64,000 bases of DNA from Maylandia zebra (Eukaryota; Chordata; Actinopteri; Cichliformes; Cichlidae): contig NC_135177.1 in NCBI RefSeq assembly GCF_041146795.1, positions 24,308,060-24,372,059 on the forward strand, read 5' to 3'. Both the position numbers and the translations under genes were made by a program. A model generated the notes under the pieces. That model was not told the origin of the DNA, did no database searches, and was given only the letters and a program-made list of their open reading frames with translations. This document shows positions 31,801-48,002 of this stretch, in pieces; position 1 is the stretch's first letter, and each line of letters begins with the position of its first letter.

Positions 31801-32428
31801 GAAGTCCTAACAAGGCCTGACCAAATGAGCCCAGATCCTAACCAACCACCAGACAGACACCGCTGGACACAGCGCGGGTTAACTTTGACACCAAATTATC
31901 GTAATTATTGTCCAAAGCAGCCTTTCTTTGTCCACGTTTTCCCTTAGAGAAGTGAAACTGCAGTTTGGTTTGATTGTTTTCTTGTAAAAACTGCAAAATT
32001 AGAACTAATGTAAAGACAAAGCTCCATCGGGAAGTACAAAAAAAAAAAAAAGTCTGCTCAGCTTTTAAACTGCTCAAAATATTAAGACAGACAAACTGAC
32101 AGGCACAGACATGCATACAGGTGTAGCCATGAACACACACAAACACAGCAGTTAATCACACGCTGAACTGACAAAGCTTTTAAAGCAGAGCTTAACCCAA
32201 ACTAACTCTCAAACACTGAAGATTTCTTTTATCTTGTATTCTGTTATAGGCTAGCACGTCTTTGGACTTGTACTGTATTTATGTCTTCTTTTTGATTCTG
32301 GTTTATTTATTTGTATATCAGAGTCTTTGCTGCACTTACTTCCATGTCTTGTGTTTTTGTCCCTCGTCCTTGTATGAAACTGTTCTGTTTCCTGCACAAT
32401 GAGTGCGTTTAGATCTTTTTGAGTTTCT

Positions 32429-32434
32429 AATAAA
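32429..32434 (+). promoter_or_regulatory. wnt4 polyadenylation signal
   Basis: AATAAA about 630 bp after the wnt4 stop, followed by an A-run at about 32449. It is the first clear signal in this orientation. Confidence 0.6.
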
Positions 32435-32959
32435 TAGAGTAGTTTATTAAAAAAAAAAATACCAAAGTGCTTCTTTATTGAATGGTACCCTGTGAGACTG
32501 TTTGGAACAGAAGTTGTAGTTGCAGGTCCCTGTACATGTTTAGTTTTGCATGACTATACCATTGATTGATTTATTATTTAAAACCTACAGTGAAACTCAG
32601 TAACTGTCAGACTGTCATTGCTAGTAGACTTTATATAAAAAAAGAGATCTCACTCATTGATTTGTGGAGTCCTCTTACATCATGTGACTCTCAAACCCTG
32701 CCCACTTAAAGCAACTTTTCAATCACAAAGCCTCGCCCTAAAACATGCGCAGCTTAATCATGTTTTTAATCTAATAGGAGCCATAATTTACACAATAAGC
32801 ATCATGTTGTTTTCTGTAAGACTTGAAACCAGCGACCGAGCTCATAAACTCATCAGGAAAGTGGTTATTGACGTCATAGATCAAGGGCGCTGTTTTCCTA
32901 TTGACTTGTAAACAACTGAACTTCTTTTTGCAGTCAGAGAAATCACCACCTACCTGGCG

Positions 32960-33240
32960 TCATGTTAACAATCCTTTAATCCTTATCTGGATTGGCTGCA
33001 TGGCTCAAGTCCTCCAAATCCATTTAAGATGCTTTGTCATTTCGACCTGAAACAGGCCGTTCATACTCGAAAATCCTCCAATGTGGCTGAATTCAAACAA
33101 TTCTGCTGTGAAGATTGGGACAATATTCCTCCTCATCAATGTGAAAGACTGATTGCCATATATCAAAAACGCTTGATTGCAATTCTAGCTGCCGAGGGTG
33201 ACACAACCAGTTACTAGGTTTAGGGGGCAGTTTTTTCAAA
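32960..33240 (+). mobile_element. Tc1-type transposase C-terminal remnant
   Basis: The frame around 33029-33217 reads NVAEFKQFC, NIPPHQCERLI and QKRLIAILAAEGDTTSY. These match the C-terminal end of Tc1 transposases (VIAAKG..TSY). The catalytic core and inverted repeats are missing, so it is a dead fragment between wnt4 and cdc42. Confidence 0.75.
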
Positions 33241-33575
33241 TAAGACCAGGTAGGTTTGGAGGGATTTTTTTTCCCCACTTCACTGGATACCTTACGCTTC
33301 CTCAACTGATCATGCTGCAGCTTTTAAGAAGATCTAAAAATAAACAACAAAATGCATAAAATTACGAAGCTCATTGTGCTCTGGTAGAGCAAGTGTTTGT
33401 GACAGTGGGAGCATGTGAGAGAAGCATACTCAGGCCCAGATCATTAACACAGTGCAAGTGCAGAGGCAAGTGTGACTTGTGTGATCACGCCCTTAAACTT
33501 TATAATACTTTCGAATTCAGTCTTTTGCCTTCAAACACACAAAACAACGATTACATTTCATTTGAGCTCAACCAT

Positions 33576-33581
33576 TTTATT
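33576..33581 (-). promoter_or_regulatory. Probable cdc42 polyadenylation signal
   Basis: AATAAA on the minus strand, about 960 bp past the cdc42 stop codon. The interval between is non-coding, AT-rich and contains no other clear signal in that orientation, so it is read as the 3'UTR. Confidence 0.5.
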
Positions 33582-34538
33582 AAAAATATCCTGTGATTAC
33601 AAACACCCAGAAATTGACTAGAAAAAGTTCATCTTCTCAAGAGCCATTAAAAATATTACAACTTGAATCTTCTCATCATTCGCTCAAATGTTGGAGGTCT
33701 TGCAATTAAAAAAACAAAACGAAAAACAACAACTCAAGTTTCAAAATGGGAAAAAAATAATTAAAAAATACTAACATTTTCCCAAAACAGCATTGTGAAA
33801 TTACAATATACACAAAAAAGAAAACAGAAACTCATAAGTAACCTGGATAAGGGAACTTGGTGAAAACACTTTTCATCCCTGCAAGTCACCACTAGTTAGA
33901 AGAAAGTAACCGTTACAGACAACTGCTTTTGTTTGGAGTGACAGCAAATGTTTAGTTTTTTGACATTATTCAACTGAGGAAGGTCGGAAAAGAAAGCAAG
34001 TAGAGTACCACTTAACATCAAGTTGCCCCCTTAAACGTACTAATGTTAAATGTAACTGAAGTATTTCCCCTTTTATACTTCCCTATACTGAGTTTAAAGG
34101 ACCCAGTAGGCCACAGTAAGTAAAACACAGGAAGAGGCCAATGTCAAGTTTATAAATGAACATTTCTTTGGGGGGAAAAAAAAAAAAACAGTGACAGGCA
34201 AGGGGGGGCCTGCCCCACCTGAATATTTATAGAGAGAACACTGCGATTTCTAAAGGTTTCAGAGAAGGACACAGTTGGTGCTTAAACTGCATTCACTGCA
34301 CATCTGATACTTTGAATCCTCAGCCTGTTTCAGCTTTTATTTTGAAGGCACAATCAGTGTACGTGTGTACCGAAATACATTTCGATGCCACGGTACCGTC
34401 CCTTCCCCTTTGGTTTTGTCCTTTGTTTTTTGGGATTTTTTTTTTTTGTCAAAATGGCCACTAATCTTTATGATGTTTTCAATCATCCCACCTATTTTTT
34501 CTATATGCACCGTTTTGCATCTCGCGGTCAGCACTGTT

Positions 34539-37194
<2,656 letters not shown>

Positions 37195-37743
37195 CTACAA
37201 AGAAAAACAGAAAGTAGGAAAACATGACAAGATGTTTGCCAGAAACAGCACACCAGACAGCTAGCTAGACTCTTAGAGAGGAAGTAATACACAAGCACTC
37301 TTAGTACTGTCTCTAGAATCATGCATGGGTTCACATACAGGCAGTGAAACAACATGGAAACAAACACACAAGCACTAACTGTGACAGACTCACAGAGACA
37401 TGTGATGCATCTAACCAGCACATCTAAGCCTGGAATTAATATTTATATTCACTACTGAATAATCTGCACATTATTTTGAAGATTAATCAATTATTGGTCA
37501 GTACAATATGAAAGGTCAAACAATTATAAACTTACAGACTGCATCCTCAGCGGAGGCCAATGGCCTACTTTGCATTTTTAAAGAAAACGATTAAACCTTT
37601 ATGTTTTTCTGTCAATATTTTCCTGGAATTTGGCCTGGTGGAATTTGCACCCTCTTGCTGTCTGACAGAAAAGCAGAATGCAGCAATCACAAACCCTTCC
37701 TCCACCTTGGGTGGGGGTGCAAAACTGAAACCAGCAAACGCCT

Positions 37744-37773
37744 GACATGCCTTTCTGAGACGAAAGGCATGTC
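37744..37773. repeat. Palindrome, 12-bp arms, 6-nt loop
   Basis: GACATGCCTTTC, loop tgagac, GAAAGGCATGTC. It lies in the cdc42 5' intron (37195-40282). That 3-kb intron shows no other recognised feature except a retroposon tail at about 39445-39489. Confidence 0.9.
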
Positions 37774-39444
37774 TGATCATTCATGAATTTGTCTCTAATC
37801 TTGTAACATGCAATGATTTATAGTGTAGATGTGGGAATGGACTGCATATAAAGATTACATAACTTTATATATGAAGTAATTATTCGTATGCAGCATCACA
37901 GGATTTTAGACATCAAACATGCAAATACTCGAAAATAAAGTATTAAGTATTATGTATTAAGTGTTAAAGTATTACTTTACCAAATAAAAACTGAAAGTTT
38001 TAAATAGCTCAACCTCTGTAACTCTGATAGTAAAATGCTTACACATTACATATTGCAACAGCAGCATTTCAATGGCCATTTTCATAGTTTTGATCCATTA
38101 AGCTCACACTGCTAACATATTTTGTCCTAAGATAAGCGATAACATTACAGTTGGGGCAGGGTATGTCTTTTTAGGACTAGTGGACAAAAAAGTATCCATT
38201 ATAGAATTTCAGCATCTTAATTCAAATGGCCTGAGCCAGAACTAGACCCTTACGCCGATGCTGGGCTTTGTGTTCAGGCTTTTGAAAATCCAATCATAGG
38301 TCTATTTGGACAGGCTGGGGTGAGTCATATAAAGTAGCATAAAGGGTGAAAAAGTCCACACAGGTACTAAGCTGTAGTGTTGCAATGGATTAAACATAAA
38401 ACGTTCACATCAAAGGGAACAAAGTTTGAATCCCATGTGAAGGTAATACTTAGTATTAACTTATTTTTTTTAGGTCAAATAAACTATTTGCATATTTAAA
38501 CAGTGCCTGCTCAGATTTCTTGGTGCCACACCTTCCTACAGTACATGTTAACTATTAAATTCATCCCACTTATTTAAAAGTCAAATTTACTAAACATTTC
38601 TGTTGCTACTTTAATGTGCAGCACCTAAAACGACTGCAACCCGATCCACCCTTCATGACAAATATAATATTCAGTAAAAGTCGAATCAGTTTGAGACAAA
38701 TGAATTAAACTTTTGTGGTGCTGATGAATTATACCAAGGCGTTTTTATGTGACTTAGACCTCTAGTAATACGACTTTTATTCGAAGAACAAACCAATTAA
38801 GTTATTAGGCATAAAAGCATACAGAGAGAGCATTAGTTAGAGCATGACAGCTTTATCAGTGATATACGCCACTCATCTATTGGTCCACATCTGTCATTAC
38901 TGGCATTTATAACAGCTGATAAATGAGACTGAATAGAGCTTCACCTATCCACATAATGCACATAACCACACAACATGTGTACAAATATGGATGGATTGTT
39001 TCTCTTTTACAATTGTTTTCTTTCTTGTTTCTGTCAGTGCTTTGTTACCACACTCCACATCCTGTTGCATCTTCCACAATAAAAGAAAAAACAGTAAAGA
39101 AGAGACAGCGAAAACATTGTTCAGTGGTTTTATCAGTGTTGACGCACAGTTTGTCCACCATCGGGCCCTCTCCAACTTCCCTCTTTTTTTAAATTGCACT
39201 TCTATTATGTTAATAAGAACTCTACGCATGTAACTAAACTAAATAACTACACATAAGAAATGTTGGTCAAATTTGGTTGATATATTGGATTCTAAAATTG
39301 CCAAATATCAGTGTCAATCTTTAAAATCCTATATCAGTTGGGCCCTAGTCTTACTTGTAAAAACAAAAAGAAACATTTGCAGTATGATGAACAATGCTAA
39401 AAAAAATACAAAAAAAATTTATTCCATCAAATAGTCTCTGATCA

Positions 39445-39489
39445 GATGAGACAAGATAAACTATTTATCCCCAAAACTGAGAAAATTGT
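39445..39489 (-). repeat. Retroposon tail, antisense
   Basis: 'gatgagacaagataaactatttatcccc...gagaaaattg' is the reverse of the tail at 23774-23828. Confidence 0.5.
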
Positions 39490-40282
39490 TTGGCACAATC
39501 AAAACAGCCCAAATAAATAAGTAGAATAAACAAATGGAAAACGATTTTGCAAAGTTAAAAACTACTTTGAAATAAAAATTAATGCAAAATTAGTCTAAAT
39601 GAAACAAAAACATGAAGGATACGGCTGTATATAGATAGGTGTGAGTTCAAGCAGCGTGCATACCGTTTGGAGGTATTCCTATTTGGCTTGTTATTACATG
39701 TGCAAGCGAAAAATTAATGACAGTGAATAACTTCCGCATAAGCTGCACAGCGAGGATGTTAAAGGAAAATGCCGCCTATTAGCAAAATGACATTTAGAAA
39801 CGGATACTGCAAACACTTCCGCTAAATAAGAGCTCCATCTGTTAATCTGTTATCTGAAAGTTCAACACCTGCAAATGAGATGTTTTAGCCAACATATAAA
39901 AAAATAATCATTTAAGACTGAGTCTGACTGAATAAATTAAATCAGATTTGTGAACAGTGGACAGGCAGCGTGAAAATACTGTCACTGGTAGATTTCTTAT
40001 TTAATTACAATGTACAGCGGGATCTAAATCGATCAAAATGAAAGTAATCACACTACCAAAGCTGACAAACAATCATGACAGCTTCATTAAAGAAATGTTT
40101 GTCCGCTCTGAATTAACCCTGATCGGTAGAAAACTTTAACCACCCCGCAGATTTAAAACATCTAGAAACAAATGTTTCATTTCTGTTAGACTGAACATTG
40201 TTAGAGGGCCTCTCCTGCATGTGTCGCCTACTCTAATTAGCCACAAATAGTAGTTTTAAGCAGTTTTTGTAACTCTACTCAC

Positions 40283-40390
40283 CGTTTTTCTTCCCACAGG
40301 TTAGGCGTTGGTTACATCCGGGTTTGAGGGTCGAATTACTTTGTGCGCAGGCGCATAGCAAACCGGGACCCAGTCCCGATTGTAGAATCG
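40283..40390 (-). promoter_or_regulatory. cdc42: cdc42 5' noncoding exon and promoter side
   Basis: A good minus-strand donor (AAACG|gtgagtag) at 40282-40281 follows a GC-richer stretch with CG dinucleotides (about 40310-40390). This fits a 5'UTR first exon joined to the acceptor just before the start codon at 37194. The upstream limit is a guess. Confidence 0.4.
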
Positions 40391-41016
40391 ATACAAAAGA
40401 AAGAGCGTCGCCTGCTGCCCAAACTGCAACACATTTCTGTTTTTTTTTCACATGGCAAAACAGCACATAAGGCATAAACAGTGTTTATACAAATCACATG
40501 AGCTTGACAGTGAATATTTTGTTTGACCATCTTTATTATCCAACAAAGCCTGAACTGTCTATTGAAGCTTTCTTGTAAGATCTTTAAATAGTCTTCAGAA
40601 ATAGCTCTTCAGGCTTTTTGAAGGTCAGTCGAAGCTCTTCTTCAGATGTTGACTGCCTTTTGTTTTGGATCTTTGTTTCTCTTCCTATTAAGATCTATTA
40701 AGTTTTAACTAAGGACATAAAGTCTGTCAGTAAAGACTGATAGATTGATTGTAGATTCAGCTAAAGAAATGCGAGCAAACCATATGTGTTAAGTCTAATT
40801 GTTGAATGTTGCCCTTGTGTTTCCCCAACAATATGTTTTTCTAACATGGGGCTAGTAACAAAGTACCTAAACATACAATTTTAAAATGGTTCTTTGCTAA
40901 GTTGTGTGTTGTTCCTTCCTTGAGTTAGTTGATAAATGTTTAGGTACAAGAAATCGACTGCGAATTAGTAGGAAACCGATGTTTAAAGAAAAACTTCAGA
41001 AAGACTGGAAAGCTAA

Positions 41017-41071
41017 AAAGATAAGATAAGACTTTATTTATCCCAGAGTTGGAAAATTCCTTTAAATTGTA
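41017..41071 (-). repeat. Retroposon tail, antisense
   Basis: 'agataagataagactttatttatccc...ttggaaaattcc' is the reverse of the (CTTAT)n tail at 23774. It lies between the divergent cdc42 and mlf2 promoters. Confidence 0.6.
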
Positions 41072-41591
41072 AGTTAAACACAACAAACGTATAACAAGTA
41101 GTCTAAGTAAGTACTATGGTACAGCTCAATAAAATATAAAACAACAAAAATAAAGTATAAAACTAAAATAAAATAATACTATATTTAAATGCATGTGTAT
41201 CAGTTACCTGTAAACACCCCTAATCTGCAGAAAAAGTGCCAAAAATTGTCCTAGAAGCCTCTCCGGAAATGTGTTATTGTGAAAATATGCTAACCGGAAG
41301 TTAGCTTTGTTAGCTTTGATGCTAACTTGATAGCAGCGTTGCTTCCCTTTGTCAGAGGACTGACTTCCGTTTTTGTGTTTTCTCCAGGTTTCTGGAAATC
41401 GCTGTTTATTGAGACGCTACGATTTCTGCCTCCTTGTTAAGCAGTAGTAATTGTGCGTGGTTTTCGAGAGGGAGCTGGTAAAAGATCCCCCACTTCAGCT
41501 TAAATCGAGTTTGAGTTCATTTTCTATCAGCCTTTAAAAACTGTTTACCTTGCTAGCTGGCTCGAATCAGCCAGCTGAGAAATCACCTAGC

Positions 41592-44500
41592 ATGTTTCGG
41601 TTCTTGAGTGACGTTGATGAAGATCCCTATATGATGTAAGTACTGACATTTCACACTTTTTTTCTTTTGACACTGGTGTCTTTGTGTTCTATAAGTGATT
41701 GGTAGCTATATTGCGGATTGCTAAGTTTAAAAAATTTCCACTGTCCCTTGTAGCAGGTACCCTCCGTTACTCCTGCCAGCTGTGGGGGCCTACACTGGTC
41801 CACCATATTGGATAGACAATAACAAAAAGGTGTTAGCGTTCAACAGTATTTAGTTATAACCAGCCGGTCACTACATTTAGCAGTCAATTGCTCTCATTGG
41901 ATTTCCACTGTTTCTTTAAATCGCTTGTTTTTTAGGTTTAAAAGTGCTTACTTTTGTAGTCTGGCAGGTTTACATTAGCGCATTTCCCGCTGGCAAATGG
42001 ATGAAAAAAATCCGTAATCTCGCAGCCCTCAGTAAATACAGCATATATGCATTTTTGGTTTTTTATTTCAGACAAAAAAATCGAAATAACAGGTGCAAGT
42101 AAATCTTCTACTTCGGCTAATCTCTCACAAACAAACTATTTATTTTTAGAAAAGGCGCACTGCTTGATCAATTATGGAATATAACCGCGATTTTATTCTG
42201 ATATTTAAACACACATAAAAAAACTTAAAAAAAACATCACAATGCAAAAGACTACTAGTGAAAATTTCTGAATGGCATATATTTGTACTTTACAATAATG
42301 CAAAATAAATCAAAATATTATTTGCAAATGAAAAATAGCTATTTTTTTTCATCTAACTTTTCATACAGGTTTTATCAAAATGAAGGTGTACCACAAAAAC
42401 AAAAGTATCAGTATAGTCTAACCCAAATAGTACATAATTCTAGATTTTCCAGATGGTGCTCTAATTATAGCCGAGAACTCATTTTGAATAAATGTGTATG
42501 CATATTCTCTTTGCATTCATATCATTCTCAAGACCTACTGTCTTGCCAGTCTTGCATTCTTTACATTAGTGCATTTCCCCCTCAGGCAAATGGATGGAAA
42601 TGGAAAATGCATAATATTTTGCTCTTTTAATAAATGCAGTGTAAAAGCATTTTTATAATGGAAATTAAAAACAAAAAACAAAAACACCTTTTGTAGGTGG
42701 AAATAAACTTTCTGTGTTGACTCATTTCCAATAGGCCTTTTATTAATAAAGATGCAATGATTGCATCTCAGCTCTTCATCACACTTATTTTCCATTTAAC
42801 AGATAAACATCAGCTTTCTGTTAAAACCACAGCACAATCTAACGACACAGATGCACAAAATGCAAATTTCAGTATTTGATTTGGGTCTTGATGTTATACA
42901 AGTCCATGTTTGGTGTGCCTCCAGGCTTACTGGCTGGTTATTAAACTAATTCATTGGCAGTTGTTTTTGTCCTTTAATATCTTTTTTCTTCTTTTTTTAA
43001 TCATTTGGCCTATTACATTTTAAATTGGCAAACACACTTTAAAGGAGCAACCAGACAGACACCAATTTTCAGCAACAATGCAGCCAGAGTCATAGAAAAA
43101 TAACTAAATTGAGGGGCTTAAAGCAAGAACGGACAACATGAAGTGGGGACTAATTTTCGACAACTATTCGTTAACAACCAAACATCAAGGTGTGTCCTCA
43201 CTTTAAAGCTGGTTGCTAGTGGGTATTCCAGGCTCTGGTTGTCGAGGTAACCCACTAAAGTATTTACTAACCTGCGATAATATCAATCATTGATATCCTG
43301 TGCTCTCATTGGAAGTCTCTCAAATCGCTCACCTGAAAGTTGAGAAAAGTTTGTGTCTTCCCACTTTATGCTGCCAAAGTTGTTGCTCGAAGAATTAAGT
43401 TTAATTTTTAAAAAATAATGAAAGAAAAAGAAAAAACAGTAGCAAAATTTCATTGATATTCACTGGTCACTGGTTGGAAAATCACTTTAGCTACAAAACG
43501 ATGTGTCAGTTGATTGACTTGCTTGTTGAAACAATATTCAGATTATGAAAATAATGAAAACAAAGGTGGCTGATAGCCTGGTTAATAAAGCAGGGTGCAT
43601 GAGAGAAGAGTTCGCTGCGTGAATTTATTAATTTTTTTATATGTATACAAAATACACTATAATAGATTTTCTTATATTACTGGCTTTTCTTGTATTAAAC
43701 CCCCAAACTGAAGAAAATAATAAAGCAAAATAATGGTTGGCTAAACTGGGCTCACAAACCCAGTGGAACTTGAAACACTTTGCTGGAGTATTTGCCTTGT
43801 GCTTGAAAGTTTACAGTTTTCCTCCTTGTGTCGTTTTCAGTTTACCTTCACCTATGTGAGTACAGTTCACACAGCTACACTCAGTTGATTCATACATGTG
43901 AAATCGAACACAAAAGTCTGATAAATGCTTTTGATTTCTTCCAGGGATCCGTTTGCAGCTCACAGGCAGCAGATGAGGAGTCTGTTTGGACCATTTGGGA
44001 TGGAGCCTTTCCCTCTTGCTCCTCAGATGCAGCCACATCGTGCATCACGCAGACAGGTAACAGACTCTGTGCTGATAGATACTTTGTATGAGTTTTGTAT
44101 GTCCAGATTGGCTTTTTGTTTACTGCCTTTTTTAAAATCTTAAGGTGTATATTTGTCTTTTAGGCTGGCCCTCTGGCTCCTTTTGGCATGATGGGAATGG
44201 TTAGTAACACCTTCTATGACCTCTTTTAACAACTGCAAACACGGTGCATGGTGACTTAATTTTCATTAAAGGAATTACAGAACTCTTAATTCTGTCACCA
44301 GCCACATGATGATATTCTGACTGATGATTGATAGGTTCCAGTGTAATTATATTAGACTTCTTAATAGGTTAGATTGAGGTTTACATCCCCAAAACTCTGT
44401 AGCCCTGAACATTTCAAGGTATTGCACAACGTAGGTGGTGCAAAGTTTAAGTTTATTGATTTGCTCGGATAAGAAAAAATAGCAGCAGTAATAATAGTTA

Positions 44501-46722
44501 ATAATAGCTAATGAGTTGGCATCGAGTGTCCTGCTTCCTGTACCCTCTCATCAGGCAGCTCCTTCGCCAAGTATGTTCTCTCTAGAGAGAACCCACCGCA
44601 AGTCATCTCCTGCTGTGTCTGAACTTGCTTTTTCTGACTTTTTACAGAGTGTCAGTGTGAAACCAGCTCAATACAATATGGCAAAGCAAAATCTCTCAAT
44701 AAAGTAAAAAAAATATGCAAGGAAGGAGCTCGGTTAAATATAGAAAAGTAAAAAAAGTAAACCTGAATAAAAATGCAACAAAATAAATAAAGGCACATTA
44801 CCCAGATCTGTTATTACCTTAAACGAATCTTAAAAGAATGACTGCTGATTTAAAATAATAAAATAAGTTTTGTCATTTATTATATGGATTTTATGATTAT
44901 GGTGGTTCAGCAGTTATCGCTGCTGCCATATAGCAATAAGCCACAAAGTTTAATCCTGCTGACCATCTTTCTGTGTTGAGTTTGCATGTTCTCCTTAGCC
45001 TGGGTGCCCCAGCTTCTTCACACAATCTACAGACATTCGTGTCAGTTATTTGTTTATCTTTGTTTGGCCTGTGCAGGGTGTATTTCATCTCCTCCCTGAT
45101 GTCATCTGGGATCCTGGATTAAATAAAGGGTTAAAAAATTTAAGGGGATTGCTCAAAGAATGTTTTCTCCTACATAACGTAACACTTTTGGGCGTTTTCC
45201 AACAACGGGAACTGCCGTCATAGAACATCTTTCAGTCTGTTTTTAGCATAGAAGTGCATACTCTAGGTTAGATATCTGAGTGGCCCAGTTAATTGGTTAA
45301 TCTTGAAAACAAAAAAAACATCTACTAGTCAGAAACAGGAAGAAGAGTAGCTATCAACACTGAAATTCTCCAGTATTGGTGGACGCAACAGTGTCCACTG
45401 TTGTTATTATCAAAGGGTTCTAGACCACAGTGGGAAACAGAGAGGCTGAAAGGGCTGTTTATGGCGCTGTGTAGCACCTCATGGCTGCCACGAGCTCCTG
45501 CACTGGAAAAGTGGTTATTGACAACTGTGCACTCAACACACAATGTATGCTGCTTTTCTGCCTGTGGTTGGGGACTACTCAAATGAGAAATGTAAAGATC
45601 CTCTTATTGCTTGCAGGGTGGAGGGTTCATGGATATGTTTGGCATGATGGGAGAAATGATGGGAAACGTGGTGAGTTGTTTTTTTCTTTCCAAATAAACA
45701 GAAAGGAATTATTGTCGTAAATGAAATGTGTGTCTCACTAGTTCTCCATCATTTCTATTTACTTTCCATTATTTTTCTTCTTCCAGGACAGAATGTCTGG
45801 TTCACCAAACTGTCAGACGTTTTCCTCCTCAACAGTGATCTCATATTCGTCAACAGACCCAGGGGCTCCTAAAGTTTATCAGCAGACCAGTGAAACAAGG
45901 ACGGGCCCAGGGGGGGTAGGAATAACTCATATTAGTTCAAATATATATACGAAGTTGTGGTCAGAGCCATGTAAGTAGACCTGCTCAGTGGCTGGGGCCT
46001 AATTAGTCTGCTGGCCTCATTAACACCAGTAAGTGTAGTGACTGTAAATAGATTATGTACAGTATAAATATCAGAGATGAACTTAAGTTCATCCCTTCCT
46101 GCCTGATTTTGTAATCTGAGGTATTTTTTGATTTGTTTTTGGGTTTTTTTTCTTCCCCCAGATCCGTGAGACGCGGCAGTCGGTGAGGGACAGCGAGAGC
46201 GGCCTGGAGGGTCTTGCCATTGGCCACCACATTGGAGACCGTGCACACATAATGGCGCGTTCACGAAATCGCCGCACTGGAGACTGTGAAGAACGGCAAG
46301 ACTACATTAACCTGGATGAGAGTGAGTCGACCCTGATTACAACACTAATCTTAGCTCAGGCTTCACCTACTATTCAAGCTAATTGGAATTGAATTTAAAA
46401 AGGGGGCAAAGGAGATGAATGAGGAGTTGTGACTTTGATGGTCTCACTTCACACACGTGTGATTTCTTTTTTTTCTTTTTGGCTCTTAACCCGGTGTTTG
46501 TTCCTGCTAGGTGAGGGTCCAGCATTTGACGAGGAGTGGAGAAGAGAAGCAGGAAGATACGCTCCCCCGAATGCTCGTGGGTTGGACTACGGCCGCGATC
46601 GACGAGGAGGCGGCCAGCAGCTCGCTCTTACCGCTCCTCCCAGTTCAACGTCCCCACCAGGTCATCGGCACGAGTCCCCCAGACACCGTCAGCCCCAAAC
46701 CCGCCCACGTTACGACTGGTGA
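41592..46722 (+). CDS. mlf2: Myeloid leukemia factor 2
   Basis: Member of the MLF family of nuclear/cytoplasmic adaptor proteins; biochemical role poorly defined. Exons: 41592-41635, 43945-44056, 44164-44199, 45617-45670, 45787-45915, 46162-46321, 46511-46722; phases close, giving 248 aa, the same length as human MLF2 as I recall it. Seen: [25 protein letters not shown] at the start (first intron splits Met), a Met/Gly-rich [14 protein letters not shown] stretch, [43 protein letters not shown], then [23 protein letters not shown] and EEWRRE, ending RPRYDW. The RYDW end and overall order favour MLF2 over MLF1. The tail between EEWRRE and RYDW is Pro/Arg/Gln-rich. Transcription is divergent from cdc42, with starts roughly 1 kb apart. 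The stop lies 4 bases before a donor (46727), so the 3'UTR is spliced. Confidence 0.93.
44895..45125 (+). repeat. SINE-like repeat in mlf2 intron
   Basis: 'ggtggttcagcagttatcgctgctgcc', 'gtttaatcctgctgacc', 'tgtgttgagtttgcatgttctcc' and 'ggcctgtgcagggtgta' follow the same order as the repeat at 23090-23370. It is strongly diverged. Confidence 0.5.
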
Positions 46723-47244
46723 GAAGGTAAGAGAGATGTCAGAGATCATTGTGCCACTATTATTATAATTGCTGTAATCTGTTGTGAGCTTATTAATTTC
46801 TGAATGTTATCAGACATAAAATTAAATGGCCATATTTTACTCTTATAAATACTTTTTCGCAGTATATTGGTTTGCACAGTAAGAAATTATAAATGCTAAA
46901 CGTTGTCACTGCTTTTTGATTTGCTTTTGTTCATTTGCACCTTGAATGCTAGGAGATTAAACAATGCCAGCTATTTTCCCTACGTAGTTCTACAGAATGG
47001 TTTACTGCCCTTGTTTTAACACTTTTCTGAGACTGCTCTTCACACATGAGTACCTGCTGCAGTATCCTCCTGAACAATAGGTGCCATTACTCAGAGAAAA
47101 CCTCCACATTACTCTTAGTATAGGAAGTGAAGAAGTTAGAGGTTTTTTTCCAAAGTCTTCCAAACTCTATTTTTCCAGAAAGTCTCCCTCTGTATAACCT
47201 TTGAATCTCGGAGCTTCCGTATTCATATATCATTAAAATGGCAG

Positions 47245-47480
47245 GGGCACCAGTTTAGCTCACTGGGATGAGCAGGCGACCATATGCCGCATCGCAGAGA
47301 GCGGTGGGCCTCACTGGCTTCCAGTGAAGTTCAGAGTTAATTTTGAAATATTAATTATAACATATAAAACCTTATATGGCCAGGCTCCTGTATATATAGA
47401 AGAGCTTCTGAAACCTTATAACAGCACATGGCCTGTCCAATCTATCTGATCATGTCTCATAATTTCATCGACTTAATTTC
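47245..47480 (+). repeat. tRNA-like SINE head joined to LINE fragment in mlf2 3'UTR intron
   Basis: 'gtttagctcactgggatgagcaggcgacc' looks like a tRNA-derived SINE head with an A-box. It is followed directly by an L2-like frame reading HWLPVKFRVNFEI and ITYKTLYGQAPVYIEELL. This is a composite or adjacent insertion. Confidence 0.45.
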
Positions 47481-47693
47481 AGCAATACCCAAATAAACTT
47501 TCTTACCGTTAAAAAATAATTTAAAAATAAGGTTGTTTTCTTCTCTGTTTACTGTTTGCACCGCCACCGTAGCCTGATCATTTTCTTCTAGGAATCTTAA
47601 GTCCTTTAGGCTAATGCACAGCAGCCACAAAATCCCAGCACTGTGTTGGGGTCTCAGTGCTGTGCAAAGGTGTGAGCAAGCCTATTAGTAGTC

Positions 47694-47731
47694 GTGGGCC
47701 ATAGATCACGCCTCAGTGATCTATGGCCCAC
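47694..47731. repeat. Perfect palindrome, 16-bp arms, 6-nt loop
   Basis: GTGGGCCATAGATCAC at 47694-47709, loop gcctca, exact reverse complement at 47716-47731. It is about 70 bp upstream of the mlf2 3'UTR exon acceptor. Confidence 0.95.
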
Positions 47732-47802
47732 AATATAGCTACCAATCACTCAGTTTAGTTTATCTAATGCACTTTTTTGGCATTGTGTGTTTGTCCCTCC
47801 AG

Positions 47803-47934
47803 GTGTTCCGTATAACAATGCGACCAGATTGAAGGAGTTGAGGATTTCCCCGATGCTGTGAACCACGATGAGGACGGGAAGTTGATGCCCGCCATAAATG
47901 TTTGATATGACTGGACTGTCTTTACATGAACAAC

Positions 47935-48002
<68 letters not shown>

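Noticed and set aside
32657-32911. 84-residue plus-strand frame downstream of wnt4
   Set aside because: No motif, poor composition, flanked by a dead transposon; most likely chance.
37560-37786. Overlapping open frames on both strands (61-71 aa) in the cdc42 leader intron
   Set aside because: No start context, splice signals or recognisable motif; the region contains a palindrome that makes both strands look alike.
38340-38450. tRNA-like B-box 'gtttgaatccc'
   Set aside because: No matching A-box or cloverleaf could be drawn; at most a very degraded SINE.
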